The notes under the pieces: model-generated | What the model was told of the DNA's origin: nothing | Database searches by the model: none | Seen by the model: the letters and a program-made list of their open reading frames with translations, nothing else | Shown: in pieces, positions 55,033-63,660 of the stretch | Layout: every line of letters starts with the position of its first letter | Position numbering within the stretch: the first letter of the stretch is position 1 | NCBI GenBank assembly: GCA_052386455.1 | Contig: JBQTKD010000034.1 | Location: 1-64,000 of the forward strand | DNA from: JBQTKD01 sp052386455 | Lineage (GTDB): Bacteria; Actinomycetota; Actinomycetes; Sporichthyales; Sporichthyaceae | Direction: 5' to 3' | Length of the DNA stretch: 64,000 nucleotides | Program-made: the position numbers and the translations under genes

Positions 55033-56322
55033 TTGAACGTCGAGATCTTCCCCGTCGAGGGGATCGGGGAGGTCGTCGAGGGGACGGACCTCGCCGAGCT
55101 GACGGTGCGTCATGCCCCCTTCCTGCGCGACGGGGACGTGGTGGTGGTCTCGAGCAAGATCGTGAGCAAGGCCGAGGGCCGCACGATGCAGGCACCAGAT
55201 CGGGAAGCGGCGATCGACGCCGAAACGGTCCGGGTCGTGGCCTACCGGCGGGGCACTCGAATCGTCGAGACCCGGCACGGACTTGTCATGGCCGCGGCAG
55301 GCGTGGACGCCAGCAACGTCGCGCCGGGCACCGTCCTCCTGCTGCCCGAGGATCCGGACGCCTCGGCTCGCGCGATCCGGGCGGGGATCGCGGCCCGCGC
55401 CGGGGCGACCGTGGCCGTGCTGATCACCGATTCGTTCGGGCGGCCCTGGCGCCAGGGCGTCGTCGACGTGACCATCGGCGCCGCCGGTCTAGACCCGGTG
55501 GACGACCTGCGCGGCGGGACCGACACGTACGGCAACCCGCTGGAGGTCACCGTCGTCGCGGTCGCAGACGAGCTCGCCTCGGCGGCCGAGTTGGTGAAGA
55601 CCAAGCTCGGCGGAACGCCGATCGCCGTGGTTCGCGGACTCGACGTCGTGACGGCCGCGGACGGTCCCGGCGCGCGTGCGCTGCTCCGCCCGTCGGCAGA
55701 CGACATGTTCTCCCTCGGGACCGCCGAGGCCCGCCGCACCGCGGTCACCGCTCGCCGGACCGTGCGGCACTGGGCGCCAACGCCGGTGGACCGGGCCGCG
55801 GTGGACCGGGCGATGGCTGCTGCGCTGACGGCCCCGGCCCCGCACCACACGCATCCCTTCCGGTTCGTCGTCCTCTCCGATCCGGCCGCCCGACCGGCCT
55901 TCCTCGACGCCCTGCTCGAGGCGTGGATCGCCGATCTGACCGCGGACGCGTTCACGCCCGAGCAGATCGCCAGGCGCACCGCCCGCGGCGACGTGCTGCG
56001 CCGCGCCCCCCTGGTCGTGGTCCCGTTCCTGACCGGCGAGGGCATGCACGACTACCCGGACGATCGCCGCAACGCCCACGAGCGCGAGATGTTCCTCGCC
56101 GCCGGCGGCGGGGCCGTGCAGAGCCTGCTGATCGCCTTGGCCGCCGAGGGCCTCGGTGCCTGCTGGATCTCCTCCACCCTGTTCGCCCCGGACGTCACCC
56201 GCGCCGCCCTGGACCTCCCCGCCGACTGGCAGCCGCTCGGCGCCGTCGGCATCGGCAACCCCCTCGACGCCCCCGCGGACCGCCCCCCAATCGACCCCAC
56301 CCCCTACGTCCTCGAGCGCTGA
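55033..56322 (+). CDS. fbiB: F420-0:gamma-glutamyl ligase fused to nitroreductase domain
   Basis: 429 residues. The N-terminal CofE domain (VEGIGEVVEGTDLAEL, VVVSSKIVSKAEGR, LITDSFGRPWRQGVVDVTIGAAGL) adds glutamates to F420-0. The C-terminal nitroreductase-like domain (RRTVRHWAPTPVDRAAVDRAM, AAGGGAVQSLLIALAAEGLGACWIS) reduces dehydro-F420-0 with FMN. This fusion is the actinobacterial form. TTG 55033 has GAGG six bases upstream. It converges with the glycosylase gene across palindrome copy 2. Confidence 0.95.
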   Translation: MNVEIFPVEGIGEVVEGTDLAELTVRHAPFLRDGDVVVVSSKIVSKAEGRTMQAPDREAAIDAETVRVVAYRRGTRIVETRHGLVMAAAGVDASNVAPGTVLLLPEDPDASARAIRAGIAARAGATVAVLITDSFGRPWRQGVVDVTIGAAGLDPVDDLRGGTDTYGNPLEVTVVAVADELASAAELVKTKLGGTPIAVVRGLDVVTAADGPGARALLRPSADDMFSLGTAEARRTAVTARRTVRHWAPTPVDRAAVDRAMAAALTAPAPHHTHPFRFVVLSDPAARPAFLDALLEAWIADLTADAFTPEQIARRTARGDVLRRAPLVVVPFLTGEGMHDYPDDRRNAHEREMFLAAGGGAVQSLLIALAAEGLGACWISSTLFAPDVTRAALDLPADWQPLGAVGIGNPLDAPADRPPIDPTPYVLER

Positions 56323-56340
56323 CCCCGCCGCATCGCACGG

Positions 56341-56416
56341 AGCGCTGTACAGCGCTGCCGGCGACGCCACGCCGGGTCCAAGCCCCCGGAGGTCGCACGG
56401 GGCGCTGTACAGCGCA
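56341..56416. repeat. paired-palindrome element, copy 2
   Basis: GCGCTGTACAGCGC lies at 56342-56355 and 56402-56415, again exactly 60 bases apart. TCGCACGG precedes both palindromes. The orientation is opposite to copy 1. It fills the gap between the converging fbiB and glycosylase genes, where a terminator is expected. Confidence 0.8.
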
Positions 56417-56437
56417 ATGGCGTGCAAGCCGGTGGGG

Positions 56438-57355
56438 CTAGTGGGCGCGGTGGTCCTGGATGGTGATGCGGGGGCCGCGGCGGGGAGCGCGGATGCCGGA
56501 GAGGCCGATGAAGGAGCAGGCCCGGTAGCGGTGGCCGGCGTAGGGCTCGAGGAGTTCGAGCATCCGGTCGTCGTCGACGCGTTCGCCGATCAGCGCGAAG
56601 CCGACGTCCTTCGCCAGGTGGTAGTCGCCGACGAGCACCGCGTCCGGGTCGCCGTGCGACCGCTGCCGGACCTCGGCGGAGGTCCAGACCCCGATCCCGG
56701 GCAGCGCCCGTAGCCGTTGGTCGGCAACTGCGGTACCGAGCGCGACGGTTTCCTCCAGACGCCCGGCGTAGCGGACCGCGTTCACGATGGTCCGCGACTG
56801 CGGCGGCTCGACCCCGGCGCGGTGCCACGCCCAGGAGGGAATCTGCGCCCAGGTCGCGGGCTCCGGCGGCACCGTGAGGCCGGCGGGCGCGGGGCCGGGT
56901 GCGGGAGTCCCGTACTCGGCCACCAGGTACCGCCACGAGGCCTTGGCCTGTCGTCCGGTGATCTTCTGCTCGAGAATCGCCGGCACGAGGACGTCGACGA
57001 CGCGGTCGCAGGCGCCGATCCGGAAGCCGGGGTGCTGCCGCATCGCCCGCTCCACGACGGGGTGGTGCGCCTCGAAGCCGGAGTCGTCGTCGTCCGCTCC
57101 GCACATCCGCGGCGCCCGGTCCAGCAGCCAGTCGGCGCCCGGACCCCATGCGGCGGCCGCGACCTCCCCCGTGGACCGCTGCGCCGTGAGACGCAGCGTC
57201 CCCGGCCCGTCCGGCGTCCGAACCCCGCGCCAGATCGCGCCGACCGCGTCGGTCAGATAGCAGGGGTCGCCGGCGCCGCGACGCAGCACGGCCACGGTGC
57301 GGTGCAGATCGAGCGCGCGGCCCGGGGACCAGATCCGCTCTCGAGTCGTTGACAC
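56438..57355 (-). CDS. AlkA-like DNA-3-methyladenine glycosylase
   Basis: 305 residues. The helix-hairpin-helix is LPGIGVWTSAEVRQR, with VLVGDYHLAKDVGFAL supplying the catalytic Asp. ILEQKITGRQAKASWRYLV is the preceding conserved helix. It should remove alkylated purines in base-excision repair. GTG 57355 is preferred; GTG 57391 is in frame. A member of this family is common beside fbiB in actinobacteria. Confidence 0.88.
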   Translation of the reverse strand: MSTTRERIWSPGRALDLHRTVAVLRRGAGDPCYLTDAVGAIWRGVRTPDGPGTLRLTAQRSTGEVAAAAWGPGADWLLDRAPRMCGADDDDSGFEAHHPVVERAMRQHPGFRIGACDRVVDVLVPAILEQKITGRQAKASWRYLVAEYGTPAPGPAPAGLTVPPEPATWAQIPSWAWHRAGVEPPQSRTIVNAVRYAGRLEETVALGTAVADQRLRALPGIGVWTSAEVRQRSHGDPDAVLVGDYHLAKDVGFALIGERVDDDRMLELLEPYAGHRYRACSFIGLSGIRAPRRGPRITIQDHRAH

Positions 57356-57450
57356 GCCGGCGAGTCTGCCCGAGGGCACCGACAAAGGCACCCTCCGTAG
57401 ACTCGCGGGGCGCAGCGCCCGGGTGCCGAGATCAGGAAGGCGCGAACGAC

Positions 57451-58152
57451 GTGTCGAAGCGAGGCAGGGACGGCGAGCGGCGGGACGACCGCCGAGCCCG
57501 CGTCGAGGAGATGAAACGCGCGCAGAAGGCCGCCGAACGACGGAAGAACGTCATCATCGCCGGGGTGTGCGTCGTGGTCGCCGCCGGGCTGATCGCCATT
57601 CCGGTCGTGGGCATCGCCAAGGACAAGGCCGAGGGCGGGGTCGCCGGCAAGGGCGCCTCCACCGCCGAGGCCGCCTGCGACCCCACCATCGTCGACAAGG
57701 CGTCGGGCACCAGCGACCACGTGAAGGCCGGCACGGTCGTCCAGTACGACACCGCGCCGCCGAGCTCGGGCAAGCACTTCGAGTTCGCCGCAACGGTGTC
57801 GCGCCGCGGCTGGTACGAGCAGAAGGACACCCCGACGGTCGAGCAGCTCGTCCACAACCTCGAGCACGGCTACACGATCGCCTGGTACCTGCCGACGATG
57901 CCCGACGACCAGAAGAAGATCCTCGAGGACATCGCCTCCGACCTGCGCGGCGACAACAGAACCCGCAAGTTCATCGCTGCCCCGTGGGACGTCGCCCGCG
58001 GCCAGTTCCCGGCGAACAAGAACGTCGCGCTCTCCCACTGGGGGGCCAAGGACGCGTACCGCCAGTACTGCGGCCAGGTCTCGGGTGCGGCCATCAGCGC
58101 GTTCATGACGCAGTACCCGGCCGAGGATTCCCCCGAACCGAACACCCCCTGA
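57451..58152 (+). CDS. DUF3105 membrane-anchored protein 1
   Basis: 233 residues. A charged cytoplasmic N-terminus (RRDDRRARVEEMKRAQKAAERRK) and one transmembrane segment (NVIIAGVCVVVAAGLIAIPVVG) precede the outer DUF3105 domain. His-rich motifs PPSSGKH, LVHNLEHGYTIAWYLP and VALSHWG look like a metal site. Cysteines in AACDP and QYCGQ are shared by all three paralogues. GTG 57451. First of three tandem copies. Function unknown. Confidence 0.88.
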   Translation: MSKRGRDGERRDDRRARVEEMKRAQKAAERRKNVIIAGVCVVVAAGLIAIPVVGIAKDKAEGGVAGKGASTAEAACDPTIVDKASGTSDHVKAGTVVQYDTAPPSSGKHFEFAATVSRRGWYEQKDTPTVEQLVHNLEHGYTIAWYLPTMPDDQKKILEDIASDLRGDNRTRKFIAAPWDVARGQFPANKNVALSHWGAKDAYRQYCGQVSGAAISAFMTQYPAEDSPEPNTP

Positions 58153-58181
58153 CGCAGCAACACCGGAAGAGGACTGCCGAC

Positions 58182-58934
58182 GTGGCGAAGCGACCCAAGG
58201 ACCCCAACGCGCCCTCCCGCAAGGAGAACAACGAGCGCATCGCCGAGGCGGTCAAGCAGGAGGACCGCAAGGCGTTGCTGGAGAAGCTGCTGTTCATCGG
58301 GCTGCCCGTCGTGCTGGTGGCCGTCGCCGGCACGATTTTCTTCCTCAAGCGAGACGACGGCGGCAGCGACTCCGCGGTCCCCGGCAAGGGCGACAAGACC
58401 TACGAGGCGCTGCAGGACATCGGGGTCAACCCGCAGATCGCCGGCTGCAGCAAGCCGACGAGCGACCCGACGCCGAAAGAAGACGCCATCGTCGAGGCCG
58501 GCAAGAAGAACAAGTACCTGACCATCCCGCCGAGTTCGGGCCCGCGCCTGGCGCAGGCCGCCCAGATCAACGAGGCCGGCTACTACACCGCGGCGAACCG
58601 TCCGCCGGTCGAGGCCCTCGTCGGCAACCTCGCCGAGGGCTGGACCGTGGTCTGGTTCGACGGGGCGGCGCTCGGGCCGAACCAGAAGGCGCTGATCGAA
58701 CAGGCGGCGGGCATCCTGCGCAAGGACCCGCGCTACAGCCAGTTCGTCGCCGTGGAGTGGGACGCGAGCTACGGCAGGCTCCCGGACGAGGGCCCGATCA
58801 CGCTGACCCGCTGGGTGAAGGGTCCCGGCGAGGCCGGGCACCGGGCCTACTGCAACCAGGCCTCCGGCGAGCTGTTCCGCCAGTGGATGGCCGCCTACGG
58901 CGCGTTCAAGATCCCCGGCATCGACGACTTCTAG
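58182..58934 (+). CDS. DUF3105 paralogue 2 without the conserved histidines
   Basis: 250 residues. Same layout: a charged N-terminus, a transmembrane segment (LLFIGLPVVLVAVAGTIFFL) and the outer domain with the two shared cysteines (IAGCSKP, AYCNQ). The motif histidines are gone: PPSSGPR for PPSSGKH, VGNLAEGWTVVWF for VHNLEHGY, LTRW for LSHW. The fold is kept, so it looks like a degenerate partner subunit rather than a pseudogene. GTG 58182 begins 29 bases after the first copy. Confidence 0.8.
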   Translation: MAKRPKDPNAPSRKENNERIAEAVKQEDRKALLEKLLFIGLPVVLVAVAGTIFFLKRDDGGSDSAVPGKGDKTYEALQDIGVNPQIAGCSKPTSDPTPKEDAIVEAGKKNKYLTIPPSSGPRLAQAAQINEAGYYTAANRPPVEALVGNLAEGWTVVWFDGAALGPNQKALIEQAAGILRKDPRYSQFVAVEWDASYGRLPDEGPITLTRWVKGPGEAGHRAYCNQASGELFRQWMAAYGAFKIPGIDDF

Positions 58935-59001
58935 GCCGCCTCCGCGAGATTGCGTGCAGTAGGCCCTACGTTGGTCCCAGCCTGTTACGGGAGGGGCCAA
59001 A

Positions 59002-59712
59002 GTGACTGAATTGGACGAACGCCGAGCGCGCATCGAGGACCTGCGTGCGCAACAGCGCCGCAGCGAGCGTCGACGCTCGGCGATCTTCTTCGGTGTCCTG
59101 TTGGTCGGCTCGCTCGTCGCCTTCGGCCGCCCCGCCTTCGGCTGGGTCGAGAACAAGATCGACGACCCAATGCGCCGTCCGATCGAAGCCTTCGGCAGCC
59201 CCATCGCCCAGGCCGGCTGCGGAAAGATCACCAAGGACCCCGCCGGGCCCGCGCAGATGCACGTCAAGGTCGGCACCCGCGTCGCGTACGCGGTCGTGCC
59301 CCCGAGCCACGGCGCCCACTACGAGAACCCGGTGCCGTTCAGCGCCCGCCCGTTCTTCACCACCCGGGACTCGCCGCCGATCGAGAACCTGGTCCACAAC
59401 CTCGAGCACGGCTACACGATCCTCTGGTACGACCCGACGGTCTCCGGCAAGACGCAGGACGAGATCCAGGTCCTCACCGAGCGCCTGCGCCACGAGGCCA
59501 AGTACCAGCAGTTCATCGCCACCCCGTGGGACTCGACCTACGGCGGTTTCCCGGCCGGCAAGACCGTCGCGCTCTCGCACTGGAGCGGCCCGAACAAGAA
59601 GGGCCAGTCCTACGGCCACCGCCTGCTGTGCGAGCAGCTCTCCGGCGCGGCCGTGCAGGAGTTCATGGATCGCTACCCTGCAACCGATGCCCCGGAACGC
59701 AACCTCAGGTAG
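59002..59712 (+). CDS. DUF3105 membrane-anchored protein 3
   Basis: 236 residues. N-terminal coiled-coil-like stretch (LDERRARIEDLRAQQRRSERRR), transmembrane segment (AIFFGVLLVGSLVAFG), then DUF3105 with PPSHGAH, LVHNLEHGYTILWYDP and VALSHWSG intact. Shared cysteines are in QAGCGK and LLCEQ. GTG 59002 has GGGAGGGG upstream. The gene ends seven bases before the PGPGW gene, so they are probably co-transcribed. Confidence 0.88.
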   Translation: MTELDERRARIEDLRAQQRRSERRRSAIFFGVLLVGSLVAFGRPAFGWVENKIDDPMRRPIEAFGSPIAQAGCGKITKDPAGPAQMHVKVGTRVAYAVVPPSHGAHYENPVPFSARPFFTTRDSPPIENLVHNLEHGYTILWYDPTVSGKTQDEIQVLTERLRHEAKYQQFIATPWDSTYGGFPAGKTVALSHWSGPNKKGQSYGHRLLCEQLSGAAVQEFMDRYPATDAPERNLR

Positions 59713-59719
59713 GAGAACG

Positions 59720-60196
59720 GTGACCGACGGTCCCCAGGACATGGTGTCGGCTGCCGCGGAGGCCCGTAGGCGCGGCCGCACGCACGCCGCCGCCCGCAAG
59801 GTCGCCCTCACCACCTTGGGCGTGGTCATCACCCTCGCCGGCATCGCGATGCTGCCGCTGCCGGGCCCGGGCGCGCTGATCATCCTCGTCGGGCTGTGGG
59901 TGCTGGCCCAGGAGTACGAGTGGGCCGAGAAGCGCCTCGACGTCGTCCAGGACAAGATCCTCGACGCCGCCTACGCCACGGCGGCCAGCCTGCCCAAGAC
60001 CCTCGGCGCCCTCCTCGGCGCCTCCGGCATGATCGCGTTCGGCGTCGTGTTCGGCCTGAACGAGGACTGGCCGTTCAGCGGCTGGTGGACCGCGGGCAGC
60101 ATCGTCGGCGGCGGCCTTCTCGCCGGCGCAACCGCAATCTGGGCCCGCGCCACCCGGCACAGGCGCGCGGCGTCCAAGGCGGCCAAGGCCGCCTGA
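59720..60196 (+). CDS. PGPGW-type membrane protein
   Basis: 158 residues. The conserved LPLPGPGALIILVGLWVLAQEYEWAEKRLD matches the TIGR02611/PGPGW transmembrane family found in actinobacteria. Four hydrophobic stretches in total, and a basic C-terminus (RHRRAASKAAKAA). GTG 59720 has AGGAG six bases upstream. Function unknown. Seven bases after the third DUF3105 gene. Confidence 0.85.
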   Translation: MTDGPQDMVSAAAEARRRGRTHAAARKVALTTLGVVITLAGIAMLPLPGPGALIILVGLWVLAQEYEWAEKRLDVVQDKILDAAYATAASLPKTLGALLGASGMIAFGVVFGLNEDWPFSGWWTAGSIVGGGLLAGATAIWARATRHRRAASKAAKAA

Positions 60197-60318
60197 GCGT
60201 CGATGGCTCGCAGAGACGTGTGCCCGAGACGACACATAGCCACATCCCGCGCTGGCGGCTACGGGACGAGAGGTACAAGGTAGGCAGCGAAGATCTGCCG
60301 AACCGTCAGGAGACGGCG

Positions 60319-61854
60319 ATGAGTCAGGTACTCGACCCTCCGGTTCCTCCGTCCGACGACGCCGCGCCCGCCGGCACCTATGCGCTCGGGGTGTCGCGTC
60401 CACCCTTGGAGATGGCGAACCTGCCCACTCCGGAGGAGGTGTGGGGGGTCGAGCGCGTGGGCCGCAGGGAGATCGTGCGCTACGCGGTCGGCCCGAGCCT
60501 GATCGCGCTCGGCGTCGCGGTCGGCAGCGGGGAGTGGCTGCTCGGTCCGCTGACGGTGGGCAAGTACGGGTTCATCGGGATCGGCTGGATCATCACGGTC
60601 GCGGCGATCCTGCAGACCCTGTACAACGTCGAGATCGGCCGCTACGTCGTCGCCACCGGCGAGGTGCCGGTGGTCGGGTTCGCCCGCATCCCACCCGGCC
60701 GGTTGGTCTGGGTGCCGCTGGCGCTGGCGGCGATGTTCTCCGCGTTCATTCTCGGCGGCTGGGCGAAGGCGGCGGCGAAGAGCCTGTTCGCCCTCGTGGA
60801 AGGCCGCCCCGCCGGGCCGGGCGACGGCGGCCGCGTCGAGGTGCTGACCTTCGCTCTCCTAGGCGCCGTACTGGTCATCACGCTGGCGGTCCGCAAGATC
60901 ACCCGCAGCCTGGAGATCATGAACGCCGGCCTGATCGGCGTCGAGCTGGCGTTTCTCGGGGTGCTCACCGTGCTGGTCGTCCCGTGGGACATCTGGTGGG
61001 ACGGCCTGCGCGGGCTGGTCACCCCGGCCTCGCCGCCGGCCGGCGCATCGGCCACCGACCTCGGCGCGCTGGCCGGGTTCACCGCGCTGGCCGCCGGACT
61101 GAACTGGTTCTTCCTGAACCACTACCGGGACAAGGGCTACGGAATGGGCCACCGAGTCGGGTACCTCACCGGCGCCCGCGGTGGCAAGTGCGTGGTGCGC
61201 AACGTCGGCTACGCCTTCCCCGACAACGAGCTCAACCGGGAGCGTTGGTCCCGCTGGATGCGCCTGTTGCGTCTGGACCAGTTCGCGATTTTCCTGCCGT
61301 GCGCGATCCTCGGCATGCTCCTGCCCACCGTGTTGATGCGGCACCTGGTCGAACAGACCGGCACCGCGCCGACCACCGCCAACGTCGACACGTTCGCAGC
61401 CACCCTGCTCGGCGCGGAGTACGGCCGGTGGCTGTTCTACGTCACGCTGCTAATCGGGTTCCTGATCCTGTTCGACACCCAGCTCGGGTTGTTCGAGGCG
61501 CTGGTGCGCAACGCCACCGACGCGGCGAACATCAGCCCTCGACTCGTGGCGGCCGGCGGCGGGGACCTGCGCCGGTTCTACTTCGGCTTCATGGTCGTGC
61601 TGACGGTCGTGATCGGCTACATCACGACGTTGACCCAACCGGTGACGCTGATTCAGACCTCGGCGAACATGGCCAACGCCGGCGCGCTGGTGTTCCCGTT
61701 CGCGCTGATGTACCTGAACTCCCGGCTGCCCAAGCCGGCACGGCCGCCGAAGTGGGCCTACGCGGCCCTGCTGGCCAACACCCTGTTCTTCGGCTTCTTC
61801 TTCCTCAACTTCCTCGCGGAGAAGCTCGGCGGCGAGCCGTTGATTACCTTCTGA
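60319..61854 (+). CDS. Nramp-like divalent metal transporter family protein
   Basis: 511 residues, about 11-12 transmembrane segments. The first helix carries VGPSLIALGVAVGSGEWLLGP and TVGKYGFIGIGW, resembling the Nramp fold (substrate-binding DPGN region replaced by GSGEW). NWFFLNHYRDKGYGMGHRVGYLTG lies in a middle loop. The absence of the DPGN metal motif suggests another substrate. ATG 60319 has AGGAGA upstream. Not obviously linked to its neighbours. Confidence 0.8.
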   Translation: MSQVLDPPVPPSDDAAPAGTYALGVSRPPLEMANLPTPEEVWGVERVGRREIVRYAVGPSLIALGVAVGSGEWLLGPLTVGKYGFIGIGWIITVAAILQTLYNVEIGRYVVATGEVPVVGFARIPPGRLVWVPLALAAMFSAFILGGWAKAAAKSLFALVEGRPAGPGDGGRVEVLTFALLGAVLVITLAVRKITRSLEIMNAGLIGVELAFLGVLTVLVVPWDIWWDGLRGLVTPASPPAGASATDLGALAGFTALAAGLNWFFLNHYRDKGYGMGHRVGYLTGARGGKCVVRNVGYAFPDNELNRERWSRWMRLLRLDQFAIFLPCAILGMLLPTVLMRHLVEQTGTAPTTANVDTFAATLLGAEYGRWLFYVTLLIGFLILFDTQLGLFEALVRNATDAANISPRLVAAGGGDLRRFYFGFMVVLTVVIGYITTLTQPVTLIQTSANMANAGALVFPFALMYLNSRLPKPARPPKWAYAALLANTLFFGFFFLNFLAEKLGGEPLITF

Positions 61855-61859
61855 TCGCA

Positions 61860-62282
61860 TCAGGCCTCCGCGGGGACGTCCTGTATCCGCCGCTCGCGGA
61901 CGTCGTCGAGGAAACGGGCCGCGATTGCGAAGTCGCCGTCGTCGTGCAGCACGACGAGGCCCTGCGCGGCTGCAGTGGCGCAGATCAACAGGTCGACGGG
62001 CGACAGGGCCCGGTGGGCACCGGCGCGCACGAGGCGGTACTGGGCGGCCTCGATCCACCGCCAACTCGTCTTCGGGACGGGCACGTCCGGATAGAGCTCG
62101 GCGAACATGTCGTTCATCTGCTCGTACTCGTCGAGATTGCGGGCGGAGCGGCGGAACTCGGTCCGCAGCGGATGACACGAACCGACCCCCGCCGCGGTGA
62201 TGGTCTGCGACCATGCCGCCCGAAGACCGGCGTCCCGCAACACGCGCCACAATCCGGACGAGTCGATGAGGTAGCGGATCAC
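61860..62282 (-). CDS. vapC: VapC-type PIN-domain toxin
   Basis: 140 residues. PIN-domain acidic residues are Asp7 (YLIDSS), Glu42 (RTEFRR), Asp97 (SPVDLLICATA) and Asp114/115 (HDDGDF). VapC toxins cut tRNA or rRNA with Mg2+. GTG 62282 lies in a GTGA overlap with the antitoxin stop. Complete active-site set, so probably functional. Confidence 0.92.
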   Translation of the reverse strand: MIRYLIDSSGLWRVLRDAGLRAAWSQTITAAGVGSCHPLRTEFRRSARNLDEYEQMNDMFAELYPDVPVPKTSWRWIEAAQYRLVRAGAHRALSPVDLLICATAAAQGLVVLHDDGDFAIAARFLDDVRERRIQDVPAEA

Positions 62283-62491
62283 CGCTTCTCTTCGTCCCGG
62301 CGCCGTTCCCAGTCCTCGTAGTCCCAGTGCTGCGCCGCCTCCGCAGCGCGGTCGAGCGCCTCGATCCGGCGGTGGCGAGCGGCGTACTCGCGCAACGCCA
62401 GGTTGACGGTGTCCTTCTTCGTCCTCGCGCCCGACAGGCGCATCGCCTCGGCGAGCGCGTCCTCGTCGAGATCGATCTGCGTCACAGCCAT
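62279..62491 (-). CDS. vapB: VapB-type antitoxin
   Basis: 70 residues. MAVTQIDLDEDALAEAMRLSGARTKKDTVNLALREYAARH is a ribbon-helix-helix DNA-binding part; the end DYEDWERRRDEEKR would bind the toxin. ATG 62491 is chosen; a longer frame to 62539 is unlikely. The upstream ATGTTGATGATGTGGGAGAC region (plus strand 62501-62520) probably holds the operator. Confidence 0.88.
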   Translation of the reverse strand: MAVTQIDLDEDALAEAMRLSGARTKKDTVNLALREYAARHRRIEALDRAAEAAQHWDYEDWERRRDEEKR

Positions 62492-62572
62492 CGGAGCCCC
62501 ATGTTGATGATGTGGGAGACGTAACCATAAAGCATACATCGCGGACGAAGGCCAGCTCGGCCGATCCGGCGG

Positions 62573-63658
62573 CTATGCGTCGGCGGAGAAGCGGACGGAC
62601 TTGTCGGGCAGGACGGCCTGCGTCCACACGCGTGCGCCGTCGAGCAGTTCGTTGTCCGCACCCACCTGCGCGTCGTCGCCGACGACCACGCCGACGAGCC
62701 GAGTTCGCTCCCCCACGCGTGCGCCCGCACCGACGATGCTGTCCCGCACCGTCGCGCCGGCGGCCACGACGACGCCGGCCTGCAGCACGCTGCCGGAGAC
62801 CACCGCGCCCGACTCGACCACGACGTCCGGGCCGAGCGCGCTGCCGCGTTCCAGCACAGCGTCCGGCGCCACCCGGGCGCTCGGGTCGACCAGCGCCGGA
62901 CCGGTCGCCGGCACGGCGGCCGAGGGCAGGGTGCCCGTAACGAGGTCGGCGCTGCCCTTCACGTAGGCGGCCGGGGTGCCGAGGTCCAGCCAGTAGGCGG
63001 TGTCCAGGTGCCCCTGCACCCGCGCACCCGCGGCGAGCAGGCCGGGAAAGGTATCGCGCTCGACGGAGACGACGACCCCGGCCGGGATGGCGTCCACGAC
63101 GCGTCGGCGAAAGACGTAGCAGCCGGCGTTGATCTGGTCGCTGACCGGCTCCGGGGCCTTCTCCAGGAACGCCAGCACGCGCCCGTCCGCATCCGTCGGC
63201 ACGCAGCCGAACGCACGCGGGTCCGGCACGGTCAGCAGGTGCAGGGTGACCTCGGCGTCCGCCAGCGCGTGGGCCTTGAGTTGGGCACCGAGGTCATGTC
63301 CGGACAGCACGTCACCGTTGAAGATCAGCACTGGATCCTCGGGCGCGCTGCGCAGGCGGGAGGCGGCGTTGCGGATGCCGCCCCCGGTGCCCAGCGGCCG
63401 GTCCTCGATCACGTACTCGAGCTCCACGCCGAGCGCCGAGCCGTCGCCGAAGTGCTCGGTAAAGACCTCCGCGCGATACGAGGTGGCCAGCACGACGTGC
63501 TCCACGCCCGCCTCGCGCAGGCGCACGATCTGATGGGTCAGCAGCGGAACGCCCGCAGTGGGCAGCATCGGCTTCGGGGTGCGGGCCGTCAGCGGCCGAA
63601 GCCGCGTGCCCTGCCCACCGACGAGCAGGATCGCCTCTGCAGCGGCAATCTGACCCAT
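62573..63658 (-). CDS. mannose-1-phosphate guanylyltransferase-like NDP-sugar transferase
   Basis: 361 residues. Nucleotidyltransferase signature ILLVGGQGTRLRPLT at the N-terminus, TPKPMLP, and FNGDVLSG for metal. INAGCYVFRR and DTAYWLDLGTPAAY bind the sugar. The C-terminal 110 residues form a left-handed beta-helix (repeats of VVVESGAVVSGSVL type). It probably makes GDP-mannose, consistent with the phosphomannomutase upstream and the glycosyltransferase next door. The mycobacterial counterpart is manB/Rv3264c. ATG 63658. Confidence 0.9.
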   Translation of the reverse strand: MGQIAAAEAILLVGGQGTRLRPLTARTPKPMLPTAGVPLLTHQIVRLREAGVEHVVLATSYRAEVFTEHFGDGSALGVELEYVIEDRPLGTGGGIRNAASRLRSAPEDPVLIFNGDVLSGHDLGAQLKAHALADAEVTLHLLTVPDPRAFGCVPTDADGRVLAFLEKAPEPVSDQINAGCYVFRRRVVDAIPAGVVVSVERDTFPGLLAAGARVQGHLDTAYWLDLGTPAAYVKGSADLVTGTLPSAAVPATGPALVDPSARVAPDAVLERGSALGPDVVVESGAVVSGSVLQAGVVVAAGATVRDSIVGAGARVGERTRLVGVVVGDDAQVGADNELLDGARVWTQAVLPDKSVRFSADA

Positions 63659-63660
63659 CG

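Noticed and set aside
59667..59681. GGATCGCTACC resembling half of the TetR operator
   Set aside because: Only one half-site matches and it is fully explained by the DUF3105 coding sequence.
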